This document shows positions 1-7,127 of a stretch of 9,943 nucleotides of DNA, one piece after another. The translations under genes were made by a program, and so were the position numbers. This DNA is from DATDOO01 sp035293245 (GTDB taxonomy: Bacteria > Pseudomonadota > Gammaproteobacteria > Methylococcales > Methylococcaceae), in contig DATDOO010000189.1 in NCBI GenBank assembly GCA_035293245.1, positions 1 through 9,943 of the forward strand. Direction: 5' to 3'. How positions within the stretch are numbered: position 1 is the first letter of the stretch; each line of letters begins with the position of its first letter. Under the pieces are notes generated by a model. It had not been told where the DNA came from, did no database searches, and saw nothing but the letters and a program-made list of their open reading frames with translations.

Positions 1-1
1 A

Positions 2-568
2 CTTATCGCCCCGTTCGCGGGCATCGTGGGCCTTAGAAAAGTGAGCGTCGGCGAGGTGGTTCAACCCGGCCAGCCCCTGGCGAACCTGGAAGCGGTCGAT
101 CGGCTCAAGGTGGATTTCAGGATTCCCGAGGAGTTTGCCGGACAGCTGCACCCGGGCCAGAGCCTGCAGGTCGTGGTGGATGCGTTCCCCGGGCGGACGT
201 TTGCCGGCGAGGTGTACGCGCTCGATCCCCGTCTGGACGATCAGGCGCGCGCCATCCTGCTGCGCGGGCGGCTGGCCAATCCGGACGGGATGCTCCGCCC
301 CGGCATGTTCGCCCGCCTGACGCTGGTGTTGAGCGCCGGGCGCGAGGCGCTGTTCGTTCCCGAGCACGCCGTCACCGGGCTGGGCAGCCGGCAGTTCGTG
401 TTCGTCGTGGATGGCGGCAAGGCCGTTCAGCGGGAGGTCAAGATCGGTGCCCACAAGGATGGCGCGGTGGAGATTCTCGATGGCCTGGCGGCGGATGCGG
501 CGGTGGTGGTGGACGGCCAGATGAAGCTGCGCGACGGTGCGCCGGTTGCTGTGAAGAACGGCGGATAA
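2..568 (+). CDS. RND efflux membrane-fusion protein (periplasmic adaptor), 3' part only
   Basis: This is the C-terminal 188 residues of an HlyD/AcrA-type periplasmic adaptor, which bridges an inner-membrane RND pump and an outer-membrane channel. The frame is open to the left edge. The first visible residues, LIAPFAGIVG, are the typical return strand of the lipoyl/barrel-sandwich domain, followed by VSVGEVVQPGQPL. The adaptor beta-barrel follows (VDFRIPEEFAGQLHPGQ to the LRPGMFARL segment), then the membrane-proximal domain (VPEHAVTGLGSRQFVFVV onward). The GTG at 26 is internal and is not a start. The stop at 566-568 lies six bases before the RND pump start, so the two are co-transcribed. Substrate specificity cannot be told from this part. 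The family call is firm; the gene name is not. Confidence 0.93.
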   Translation, partial: LIAPFAGIVGLRKVSVGEVVQPGQPLANLEAVDRLKVDFRIPEEFAGQLHPGQSLQVVVDAFPGRTFAGEVYALDPRLDDQARAILLRGRLANPDGMLRPGMFARLTLVLSAGREALFVPEHAVTGLGSRQFVFVVDGGKAVQREVKIGAHKDGAVEILDGLAADAAVVVDGQMKLRDGAPVAVKNGG

Positions 569-574
569 GCACCG

Positions 575-3500
575 ATGCTTTTGTCCGATCTGTCCATACG
601 CCGGCCGGTGCTGGCGACGGTGTTCAGCCTGATTCTGCTGCTGATGGGGGCGATGAGCTTCATGCATCTGCCGGTGCGCGAGTATCCCGACATCGACGCA
701 CCGGTCGTTTCGGTGCGCGCCGTGCTCAAGGGCGCCAGCGCCCAGGTGATGGAGGAGCGGGTGACTCAGGTGCTGGAGGAGGCGTTGTCCGGTATCGAGG
801 ACGTCGAAATCATGAAGTCCTCCAGCCGCGAGGAGGTCAGCAGCATCACCCTGGAATTCGGGCTGGAGCGCGACGCGGACGGCGCGGCGGCAGACGTGCG
901 CGACCGGGTGGCGCGCATCCGCAACCGCTTGCCGGACGACGTGGAGGAGCCGGTCATCGGCAAGGTGGATGCGGACGCGCAGGCGATGATGTGGCTGGCG
1001 TTTTCCAGCGATCGCCACGACCCGCTGGAAATCACCGATTACGCCGACCGCCAGGTCCAGGACCGGCTGCAAACCCTGCCGGGCGTGGCGCGGGTCATGA
1101 TCGGCGGCGAGCGGCGCTACGCCATGCGCATCTGGCTGGATCGGGAGCGGCTGGTGGCGCGGCGCGTGACCGTGCAGGACGTGGAACTGGCGTTGAGAAA
1201 GCGCAACGTCCAGTTGCCTTCGGGGCGCATCGAGAGCCGCTGGCGCGAATTCACGGTGCAGAGCCAGACCGAACTCGACACGCCGGAAGAATTCAACGAA
1301 CTGGTCATCCGTGTGGTGGACGGTTACGCGGTGCGCCTGAGCGACGTGGGTCGCGCGGAACTGGGCGCCGCCGACGAACGGAATTCGGTGCGCGTCAACG
1401 GCAATCCGGCCGTGGGTCTGGGCGTGGTCAAGCAATCGACCGCCAACGCCCTCGCCGTGGCGCGGTCGGTCAAGGCAATGATCCCGGAAATCGAACGCGA
1501 GCTTCCCGAAGGAATGCATCTGCGTTTGGCCTTCGATACCTCGCGCTTCATCGAGGCGTCCCTGGCCGGCGTCTACCGCACCCTGTTCGAGTCCCTGCTG
1601 CTGGTCACGGCGGTGACCTTCCTGTTTTTGCGCTCCTGGCGGGCGACGCTGATTCCGTTCGTCACCATTCCCGTATCGCTGATCGGCGCGTTCATCTTCA
1701 TCCACGCCCTGGGATTCAGCGTCAACATCCTCACCCTCCTGGCGCTGGTGCTGGCCATCGGCCTGGTGGTGGACGACGCCATCGTCGTACTGGAAAACAT
1801 CCACCGCCGCATCGAAAGCGGTATGAAGCCGCGGGACGCCGCCTTCGAGGGCAGCCGGGAAATCGCGTTCGCCGTGATCGCCATGACTCTTACCCTGGCG
1901 GCGGTGTTCGCGCCTTTGGCGTTCATGAGCGGCAAGACCGGGCGGCTGTTTTCCGAATTCGCCCTGGCTGTGAGCTGTGCAGTGCTGGTATCGGGCTTCG
2001 TCGCGCTGACCCTCACGCCGATGATGTGCGCCCGCCTGCTGCGTCCCTCCCGCCACGAGCCCGAGCCGGGAGGGGAAACAGGGTGGGTCGCCGGGTATGG
2101 CGCGCTGCTGGGGTGGGTCATGGCGCGCCGCATCTGGGTGATCCTGCTGTTCGTCGCCGTGGCTGCGCTGGGCTTCGAGCGCTATGGCGCGCTGGCGGAG
2201 GAACTGGCGCCGGTCGAGGATCGCAGCAATTTCATCGCCATGATCCAGGCCCCGGAAGGGGCAACCATGGATTACACCGATCGCAATGCCCGCGAGGTCG
2301 AGCGGATGGTTCGGGACATTCCCGAGCTTTCCACCCTGTTCCTGGTGGTCGCGCCGGGGCTGGAGCGGCCAAGTCCGGTCAATTCGGCCCTGGCCTTTGC
2401 CTCCCTTCAGCCCTGGGAGGAAAGGGCGCGCAAGCAGCAGATCATCACCGCCAGCCTGATGCCGAAGCTCGGGGCCCTGGCCGGGGTGCGCGCCTTTGCG
2501 GTCAATCCGCCCGCCTTTGGGCAGAGCTTCCGCAACTTGCCGGTGCAATTCGTCCTGCAGGGGCGGAGCTGGGAAGAACTGGCCGGGGCGCTGCAGCGTC
2601 TGATGGAGGAGGCGAACCGTTTCCCGGGCCTGGTCAATCTCGACAGCGACCTCAAGCTGGACAAGCCCTTGCTGAGCGTCAAGGTGGACCGCGACCAGGC
2701 CGCCGACCTAGGGGTGGAGATCGACGATATCGGCCATACCCTGCAGACTTTGCTCGGCGGCCGCGAAGTGACGCGCTTCCGGCGTGGCGGCGACCTCTAC
2801 GACGTCATCGTACGCCTGGACGATGCCGGGCGGACGCAACCCGACGACATCGGCCGCATCTACATGCGCGGCAGCAACGACATTCTCGCTCCATTGGGCG
2901 CGTTGATCAGCCTGCGCGAGGAAGGCGAGGCGAAGGAGCTGAATCACTTCAATCGCATGCGCGCCGTCACGCTCTCGGCCAGCATCGCTCCCGGCCATAC
3001 CCTGGGAGAGGCTCTGGATTTCCTGGAGAAGACGGCGCGGGGGGCCTTGCCGGCCGGGGTCGGTTTCGATCTGGACGGGCAGTCGCGCGAATTCCGCGAC
3101 GCCGGAAAGATGTTGTACTTCGCTTTCTTCTCCGCGCTGCTGTTTATCTATCTGGTGCTGGCGGCGCAGTTCGAGAGTTTCGTCGACCCCTTCATCATCC
3201 TCTTCACCGTCCCGCTGGCCATGACCGGCGCGGTGCTCGCCCTGCATCTGACCGGCGGCACCTTGAACGTATACAGCCAGGTCGGCCTGGTCATGTTGAT
3301 CGGCCTGGTGACCAAGAACGGCATTTTGATCGTGGAGTTCGCCAACCAGTTGCGCGAACGGCTCGGTCTCACGGCGCGGGAGGCTGCCGAGCGCGCGGCG
3401 CGCCTGCGCCTGCGTCCCATCCTGATGACCACGCTGACCATGATGCTCGGTTCCGTTCCCCTGGCGCTGGCCAGCGGCGCGGGTGCGGAAGCCCGGCGCG

Positions 3501-3619
3501 AGATCGGCTGGGTTATCGTCGGCGGTCTGCTGCTCGGGACTTTCCTGACCCTGTTCGTCGTTCCGGTGGCCTATGTCCTGTTCGGCCGACGGCGGCGGGA
3601 AGCCGTCCCTATTTCTTAG
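575..3619 (+). CDS. RND efflux pump inner-membrane transporter, HAE type
   Basis: A complete 1014-residue resistance-nodulation-division transporter, close to the usual length of about 1030-1050. It is a proton-driven inner-membrane pump that would work with the adaptor just upstream and an outer-membrane channel not found here. The N-terminus has the family pattern: cytoplasmic start SDLSIRRPVLATV, TM1 at about residues 9-29, then VREYPDIDAP. The first large periplasmic loop covers roughly 30-330. TM2-TM6 follow, with the TM4 proton-relay aspartates at D400 and D401 (GLVVDDAIVVLEN). The second loop is about 535-845. The C-terminal TM block includes the relay lysine K914 (GLVTKNGILIVEF). The VVDDAIV form of TM4 is that of the hydrophobe/amphiphile branch, not the CusA-type metal branch. 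The ATG at 575 is six bases after the adaptor stop, with a weak GGCGGA as ribosome site. No frameshift was seen. Drug, solvent or other substrates cannot be assigned. Confidence 0.95.
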   Translation: MLLSDLSIRRPVLATVFSLILLLMGAMSFMHLPVREYPDIDAPVVSVRAVLKGASAQVMEERVTQVLEEALSGIEDVEIMKSSSREEVSSITLEFGLERDADGAAADVRDRVARIRNRLPDDVEEPVIGKVDADAQAMMWLAFSSDRHDPLEITDYADRQVQDRLQTLPGVARVMIGGERRYAMRIWLDRERLVARRVTVQDVELALRKRNVQLPSGRIESRWREFTVQSQTELDTPEEFNELVIRVVDGYAVRLSDVGRAELGAADERNSVRVNGNPAVGLGVVKQSTANALAVARSVKAMIPEIERELPEGMHLRLAFDTSRFIEASLAGVYRTLFESLLLVTAVTFLFLRSWRATLIPFVTIPVSLIGAFIFIHALGFSVNILTLLALVLAIGLVVDDAIVVLENIHRRIESGMKPRDAAFEGSREIAFAVIAMTLTLAAVFAPLAFMSGKTGRLFSEFALAVSCAVLVSGFVALTLTPMMCARLLRPSRHEPEPGGETGWVAGYGALLGWVMARRIWVILLFVAVAALGFERYGALAEELAPVEDRSNFIAMIQAPEGATMDYTDRNAREVERMVRDIPELSTLFLVVAPGLERPSPVNSALAFASLQPWEERARKQQIITASLMPKLGALAGVRAFAVNPPAFGQSFRNLPVQFVLQGRSWEELAGALQRLMEEANRFPGLVNLDSDLKLDKPLLSVKVDRDQAADLGVEIDDIGHTLQTLLGGREVTRFRRGGDLYDVIVRLDDAGRTQPDDIGRIYMRGSNDILAPLGALISLREEGEAKELNHFNRMRAVTLSASIAPGHTLGEALDFLEKTARGALPAGVGFDLDGQSREFRDAGKMLYFAFFSALLFIYLVLAAQFESFVDPFIILFTVPLAMTGAVLALHLTGGTLNVYSQVGLVMLIGLVTKNGILIVEFANQLRERLGLTAREAAERAARLRLRPILMTTLTMMLGSVPLALASGAGAEARREIGWVIVGGLLLGTFLTLFVVPVAYVLFGRRRREAVPIS

Positions 3620-3626
3620 CAGGGGC

Positions 3627-3660
3627 TGATATGCTAAATTCCGATACCCGCGTTCGGGTA
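3627..3660 (+). promoter_or_regulatory. Candidate extended -10 and small hairpin in the leader of the copper operon
   Basis: This is the only recognisable structure in the 158-base gap 3620-3777. TGATATGCT at 3627-3635 fits an extended -10 (TGnTATnnT), but no good -35 lies upstream. Directly after it, TACCCG (3645-3650) and CGGGTA (3655-3660) form a six-base stem with a four-base loop. No T-run follows, so this is not a convincing terminator for the RND operon. It could be a 5' leader hairpin of the downstream transcript. The support is weak. Confidence 0.25.
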
Positions 3661-3777
3661 ATTCCTTGCGGAAATCTGCGGAGAGGAAAGGTTTGCGCCA
3701 CGGCGGTTCCGTCGAATGGTCCGTGGTTGCTTCGCGCCCTATTACTATTACAACGAATGATCATGAGTGGAACAACT

Positions 3778-4368
3778 ATGCGACACATCAAATTCATGAA
3801 GAGCGCCATTCTGGCCATGAGCATGTTGGCTTTCGCCACGCTGCCTTCTACGCCCGCCTGGGCGCACGGCGGCGCCGGCGCGTCGACGACCGACACCTGC
3901 CGCGTTGCCGTTGGGAGTCACTGGGTGCATTTCACCTCGTATCTGCCCATGCTGACCGGCACCGAAGAATATTGCACCACCATTCCCGCGCCCGGCCTGG
4001 CGAACCTGGTTTTCGACTACGAGGGCAAGGCGCTGCGCAACATGACGGTGGAGTTCGAGATCACCAAGGAGCCGGAAGGCACCCGCATGTACCACCAGCC
4101 GGCCAACACCTATCCGAGCGGCACGGTGAACGCCCAGGTCAATCTGGAGACCGGCAAGTATCTGGCGCACGTGACTCTGGTCAACGAGGGCGAGAAAATC
4201 GACGCCCACCTGCCGTTCGCCGTGGCGACGGGCAACGAAGCCGACAACAATCGGATGATGTTTGTGGTTCTTGTCATCGCGCTGGCGGGGCTTTACATCC
4301 TGTATCTGTCCAGCCCGGCCTTCAAGGCGATCGTGGACAAGCTGCTGGGCAGAGCCAAGGAGTTCTGA
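3778..4368 (+). CDS. Exported, tail-anchored protein with predicted N-terminal histidine; putative copper-binding
   Basis: A 196-residue protein I cannot name. Residues 1-29 form a signal peptide (basic start MRHIKFMKSA, hydrophobic core, ending PAWA). Cleavage after A29 would leave H30 (HGGAG) as the mature N-terminus, as in copper sites of the histidine-brace kind. The domain at about 36-150 is mostly beta by pattern, with C41 and C66 as a possible disulfide pair and further histidines H48, H51, H106, H131 and H144. One membrane segment at about 160-178 (MMFVVLVIALAGLYILYL) precedes a short basic tail, so the domain faces the periplasm. From memory it resembles uncharacterised small AHG-starting, two-cysteine periplasmic proteins of proteobacteria. 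The ATG at 3778 was chosen because GAGTGG at 3765-3770 sits seven bases upstream; in-frame ATGs at 3757 and 3763 are possible. The next gene follows within about 35 bases. That this is an exported membrane-anchored protein is sure; copper binding is inference from the N-terminus and neighbours. Confidence 0.85.
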   Translation: MRHIKFMKSAILAMSMLAFATLPSTPAWAHGGAGASTTDTCRVAVGSHWVHFTSYLPMLTGTEEYCTTIPAPGLANLVFDYEGKALRNMTVEFEITKEPEGTRMYHQPANTYPSGTVNAQVNLETGKYLAHVTLVNEGEKIDAHLPFAVATGNEADNNRMMFVVLVIALAGLYILYLSSPAFKAIVDKLLGRAKEF

Positions 4369-4389
4369 GGCAGTGTTCCTGACATGTTG

Positions 4390-4395
4390 AAGGTG
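4390..4395 (+). promoter_or_regulatory. Ribosome binding site that decides the multicopper oxidase start
   Basis: AAGGTG lies six bases before the ATG at 4402. The upstream in-frame ATG at 4384 has no purine-rich site before it (CCTGAC directly precedes it). This favours the start at 4402, which also gives a cleaner signal peptide. Confidence 0.5.
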
Positions 4396-4401
4396 CGGAA
4401 A

Positions 4402-6147
4402 ATGCGAAAACAAGCCTGGGGTTTGCTGTTGGGTATTGCCGTGTTCGCCGTTTCGCCGGTGACGCGGGCGGTGGTTGCCGAACTGCCGCCAACCGTCAAG
4501 GTGGATGCCGGGGAGACGGAGCCGTTCTGCAACAGCGGAGCGCCGTCGGAATGGCGGGATGCGCAGACCGTGGAAGGCGTGTCGGTCCAGGAATCCCGGA
4601 TTTGCGATCCCGACAGCCCGGCGGAAATCGCCGCGTTCGTCAAGGGTACCAACAACGTCTCGATGGAAACCCTCATGGACACCCGGCTCGCCCCCGATGC
4701 CGTCGTCAAGACGCGGGACGACGACGGCGACGGCGACCCGGACCACATCGTCATCAAGCTGGAAGTGATGGAATTGAACGGCCGCTCGCCGGATTTCCCC
4801 GGCGTGGTGCCGACGTTCGACATCGCGCCGGGTGTCCAGCCGGGCTTCTGGGTGTTCGCGCCCAAGTCCCGCGACATGTCCACCAAAGGTTTCCTCAGCA
4901 TCGAGGCCAATCCGTTGCTGAGGCTGCCCGCGCCGACCATTCGCGTCGAGCAGGGCGACACGGTCTGGCTGGTGCTGGAAAACACCCACTATTTCCCCCA
5001 TTCCATTCACCTGCACGGCGTCGATCATCCCTACATGGATCACAGCGGCGCCGGCAACGACGGGGTGGGACAGACCGGCGAGATGGACGTGATGCCGGGG
5101 CAGAGCAAGGTTTACGTCATCAAGCCGCGCCAGCCCGGCACCATGTACTACCACTGCCATACCCAGCCGCACACCCACATCCCGATGGGCTTGGGGGCCA
5201 TGTTCGTGGTCGAGGAGAACCGTCCCAACAACTGGGTGCAGACTTTCAACGTCGGTGCCGGCCAGGTGCGCCATCCCTCCGCGGCGGTGAGCGAGAAGTT
5301 CGCTCAGGAATATGACCTGCACTACCAGTCCGCGGACAAGGAACTGCACCAGATGATCCAGCAGTACAACGATCCGCGTCTGATTGCTCGGGCGATGAAT
5401 CAGAAATACGACGTCACCGAGGCGACCGATGACTATTTCATGGTCAATGGCCGCTCGTTCCCCGCGGCGTTGCGCGAGACGCTGATCAACGTCGACGAGA
5501 ACCAGAAGGTCAAGCTGCGCGTCCTCAATGGCTTCACCGAGCATATGGCGCTGCATTTCCACGGCCACAAGCTGACCACCACCCATTACGACGGCGTGGA
5601 AATCAATCCGGCGGCGCGCATCACCCGCGACGTGTTCGAACTGGCGCCGGCGCAGCGCGTGGATCTGGAACTGGATACCACCAACGACGGCCTGCACAGT
5701 TACGGCCCCGGCGTGTGGATGTTCCACGACCACGTGGAAAAAACCTTTACCACCGACGGCCAGGGCGAAGGCGGCAGCATCAGCCTGATCGTTTACAAGG
5801 ACTGGTTGACCAAGGACGGCACGCCCAAGTTGCACGGCATGGACGTTTCCCCGTACTTCAGCAAAAAGTTCTGGAAGCGCGAGTTTCCGGTCTGGCAGGG
5901 GCTCACCGCCGGCCAAAATCTGGGCGAGCCGAAAATGACCGGTACGCCGAAGACCCCCAAGCTCAATATCCCCAAGTTGCCTACGCCTCCGCCCAAGGCA
6001 GATGCCGGCGCGGCGGCGGCCAGCGGGGGATCCTCCGCGTTCGGCAACCTGTTCTTCGGGTTGTTGCTGGGCCTCGCCGGCTATGCGGCGTACCTGAACC
6101 GGAAAAAAATCGTCGAGGCGGTTTCCCGCGCCAAGGGGGTTAAATGA
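4402..6147 (+). CDS. Two-domain multicopper oxidase, C-terminally membrane-anchored
   Basis: A 581-residue protein from the ATG at 4402; residue numbers here count from the alternative ATG at 4384, which gives 587. A signal peptide (MRKQAWGLLLGIAVFAV) precedes an N-terminal region with C49, C74 and an acidic calcium-type loop at 112-120 (DDDGDGDPD). Cupredoxin domain 1 has HSIHLHG (H206, H209, H211) and HCHTQPHTHIPM (H257, C258, H259, H263, M268). Domain 2 has LHFHGH (H391, H393) and FHDH (H448, H450). The eight trinuclear-centre histidines are therefore present. A complete type 1 site (H206, C258, H263, M268) lies in domain 1 only; domain 2 has M388 where its type 1 His would be and no Cys. 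This is the two-domain layout I know as type C, described for a Nitrosomonas blue copper oxidase. A Pro-rich linker (about 520-540) leads to one membrane segment (about 553-571). The enzyme class couples substrate or Cu(I) oxidation to O2 reduction; the substrate is unknown. Its stop overlaps the next start. Confidence 0.93.
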   Translation: MRKQAWGLLLGIAVFAVSPVTRAVVAELPPTVKVDAGETEPFCNSGAPSEWRDAQTVEGVSVQESRICDPDSPAEIAAFVKGTNNVSMETLMDTRLAPDAVVKTRDDDGDGDPDHIVIKLEVMELNGRSPDFPGVVPTFDIAPGVQPGFWVFAPKSRDMSTKGFLSIEANPLLRLPAPTIRVEQGDTVWLVLENTHYFPHSIHLHGVDHPYMDHSGAGNDGVGQTGEMDVMPGQSKVYVIKPRQPGTMYYHCHTQPHTHIPMGLGAMFVVEENRPNNWVQTFNVGAGQVRHPSAAVSEKFAQEYDLHYQSADKELHQMIQQYNDPRLIARAMNQKYDVTEATDDYFMVNGRSFPAALRETLINVDENQKVKLRVLNGFTEHMALHFHGHKLTTTHYDGVEINPAARITRDVFELAPAQRVDLELDTTNDGLHSYGPGVWMFHDHVEKTFTTDGQGEGGSISLIVYKDWLTKDGTPKLHGMDVSPYFSKKFWKREFPVWQGLTAGQNLGEPKMTGTPKTPKLNIPKLPTPPPKADAGAAAASGGSSAFGNLFFGLLLGLAGYAAYLNRKKIVEAVSRAKGVK

Positions 6148-7076
6148 GCATGTTGCGGTCTCTTTTGCTCGGCGCAGCGCTGCTGACGGCGGGGTCGGCG
6201 TTCGCGGCTGAAACCAAGGAAGAAATCGTCGCCCACGATGCGTTGATGGATCATGGCGACGGCCACCTGATGGACATGGAAGGCGCGATGGTCATGGGGC
6301 AGAACAAGGACAAGTTGCCGGGCGGTTGCGACAGGATTTCCGAGGACAAGCAGATCACCGTGAAAGCGGGTCGCAAGTACGCCAAGAACGGCACGATGTT
6401 CGGTTTCGATACGTTCGAATGGCAGTTGAAGCCTTGCACACGCCTGACGGTGACTTTTATCAACGAGGATCGCGTGCGCCATCAGTGGATGATGCACGGC
6501 TTGCCTAAATACATGTACGCCAAGGGCATGTTTCACCTGGAAGTGACCGGCCCGGCCAAGGTTTCCGGGACGCTGATCCTGCCGCCTGAAGACCGGACCT
6601 ACCTGGTGCACTGCGACATCGCCCAGCACATGGAAAAAGGCATGAAGGGCCAGTTGAAGGTCGGGAAAGGCGCCGGCGAGTTGCCGAGCATTCCCGGCGT
6701 CACGCCCTATGCGATTCCCGACAGCTACGACGTGAACGCGCCGGAGCCGGTGCCGGGCACGGTGCTGGCCGAGGTGGCGGCGAAACTCGAAGCGGAAACC
6801 GCGGCAGCCAAGAACGCCGCCGGCCTGGATAAGCAGCCTGCCGTAGAGCAGAAGACGGGCGGTGGCGGATGGCTGAGCGGCATGACCCTGCTGGGTTTTG
6901 CCCTGGGATTGTTCGGCGCTCCCTATCTTTGGGGCATGATCCGCCAGCGTTGCAAGGAGCCGACATTCGCCAATGTCGCGAGTGCCACGGCCAGCGTGTT
7001 GTGGGAACTGCTCAACCGCCTGATCGATTTCGGCTTCGTTCTGGTGAGCCGTATCAGGGCGTTGCTCAAGCGTTGA
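6144..7076 (+). CDS. Membrane-anchored cupredoxin with His/Met-rich N-terminus
   Basis: A 310-residue protein starting in an ATGA overlap with the oxidase stop (ATG 6144, TGA 6145-6147), with AAGGGGG at 6133-6139 as ribosome site, so translation is probably coupled. A signal peptide (MLRSLLLGAALLTAGSAFA) precedes a His/Met-rich stretch at 31-52 (H31, M35, H37, H41, M43, M45, M49, M51) likely to bind metal. The cupredoxin domain covers about 65-175, with type 1 copper ligands H113 (VRHQW), C157, H162 and M167 (HCDIAQHMEKGM). C62 and C98 may form a disulfide. A Met/His-rich loop at 115-131 follows the first copper His. A charged, Ala-rich linker (about 175-240) leads to a membrane segment at about 243-264 and a second hydrophobic stretch at about 285-305. 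The class is a small blue-copper electron carrier or copper chaperone, and the likely partner is the oxidase upstream. A single-domain cupredoxin of this length with a long tail is unusual. Confidence 0.9.
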   Translation: MSMLRSLLLGAALLTAGSAFAAETKEEIVAHDALMDHGDGHLMDMEGAMVMGQNKDKLPGGCDRISEDKQITVKAGRKYAKNGTMFGFDTFEWQLKPCTRLTVTFINEDRVRHQWMMHGLPKYMYAKGMFHLEVTGPAKVSGTLILPPEDRTYLVHCDIAQHMEKGMKGQLKVGKGAGELPSIPGVTPYAIPDSYDVNAPEPVPGTVLAEVAAKLEAETAAAKNAAGLDKQPAVEQKTGGGGWLSGMTLLGFALGLFGAPYLWGMIRQRCKEPTFANVASATASVLWELLNRLIDFGFVLVSRIRALLKR

Positions 7077-7098
7077 TGAATCTCTGCGGTAGTTCGGC

Positions 7099-7127
7099 AA
7101 AACCCTCCCCTTCCGGGAGGGTTTTTT
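7099..7127 (+). terminator. Intrinsic terminator after the copper operon
   Basis: CCCTCCC (7103-7109) pairs perfectly with GGGAGGG (7115-7121) around a five-base loop. Six T residues follow (7122-7127), and AAAA at 7099-7102 can extend the stem. It lies 22 bases after the cupredoxin stop and fits a strong Rho-independent terminator. Its T-run directly abuts the ATG of the next gene. Confidence 0.9.
7115..7121 (+). promoter_or_regulatory. Shine-Dalgarno of yqaA inside the terminator stem
   Basis: GGGAGGG is a near-ideal ribosome binding site six bases before the ATG at 7128, and it is also the 3' arm of the terminator hairpin. Folding of the hairpin would hide it. The next in-frame ATGs (7140, 7143) have no comparable site, which supports 7128 as start. 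Confidence 0.6.

Noticed and set aside
575..3619. The RND pump as a CusA-type copper exporter linked to the copper operon
   Set aside because: TM4 reads GLVVDDAIVVLEN, the two-aspartate form of the drug/solvent (HAE) branch. I saw no metal-type signature, and a 158-base gap separates it from the copper genes.
3645..3660. Terminator for the RND operon
   Set aside because: The stem is only six bases and no T-run follows, so it was kept only as a leader hairpin candidate.
991..3777. Long open frame overlapping the RND gene in another frame and running into the N-terminal-His gene
   Set aside because: The translation is Arg/Gly/Pro-rich with no domain pattern, as expected from high-GC shadow frames. 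The real gene starts at 3778 with a signal peptide and ribosome site.
3778..4368. Assignment as PmoD/AmoD or CopC
   Set aside because: It shares the N-terminal His or tail anchor with such proteins, but I could not see their specific motifs (CuA-like Cys/Met set or the CopC pattern), so no name was given.
3748..5916. 722-codon open frame antisense to the copper genes
   Set aside because: It is His/Arg/Val-rich and low in complexity, mirrors the codon bias of the opposite strand, and has no start context or recognisable fold.
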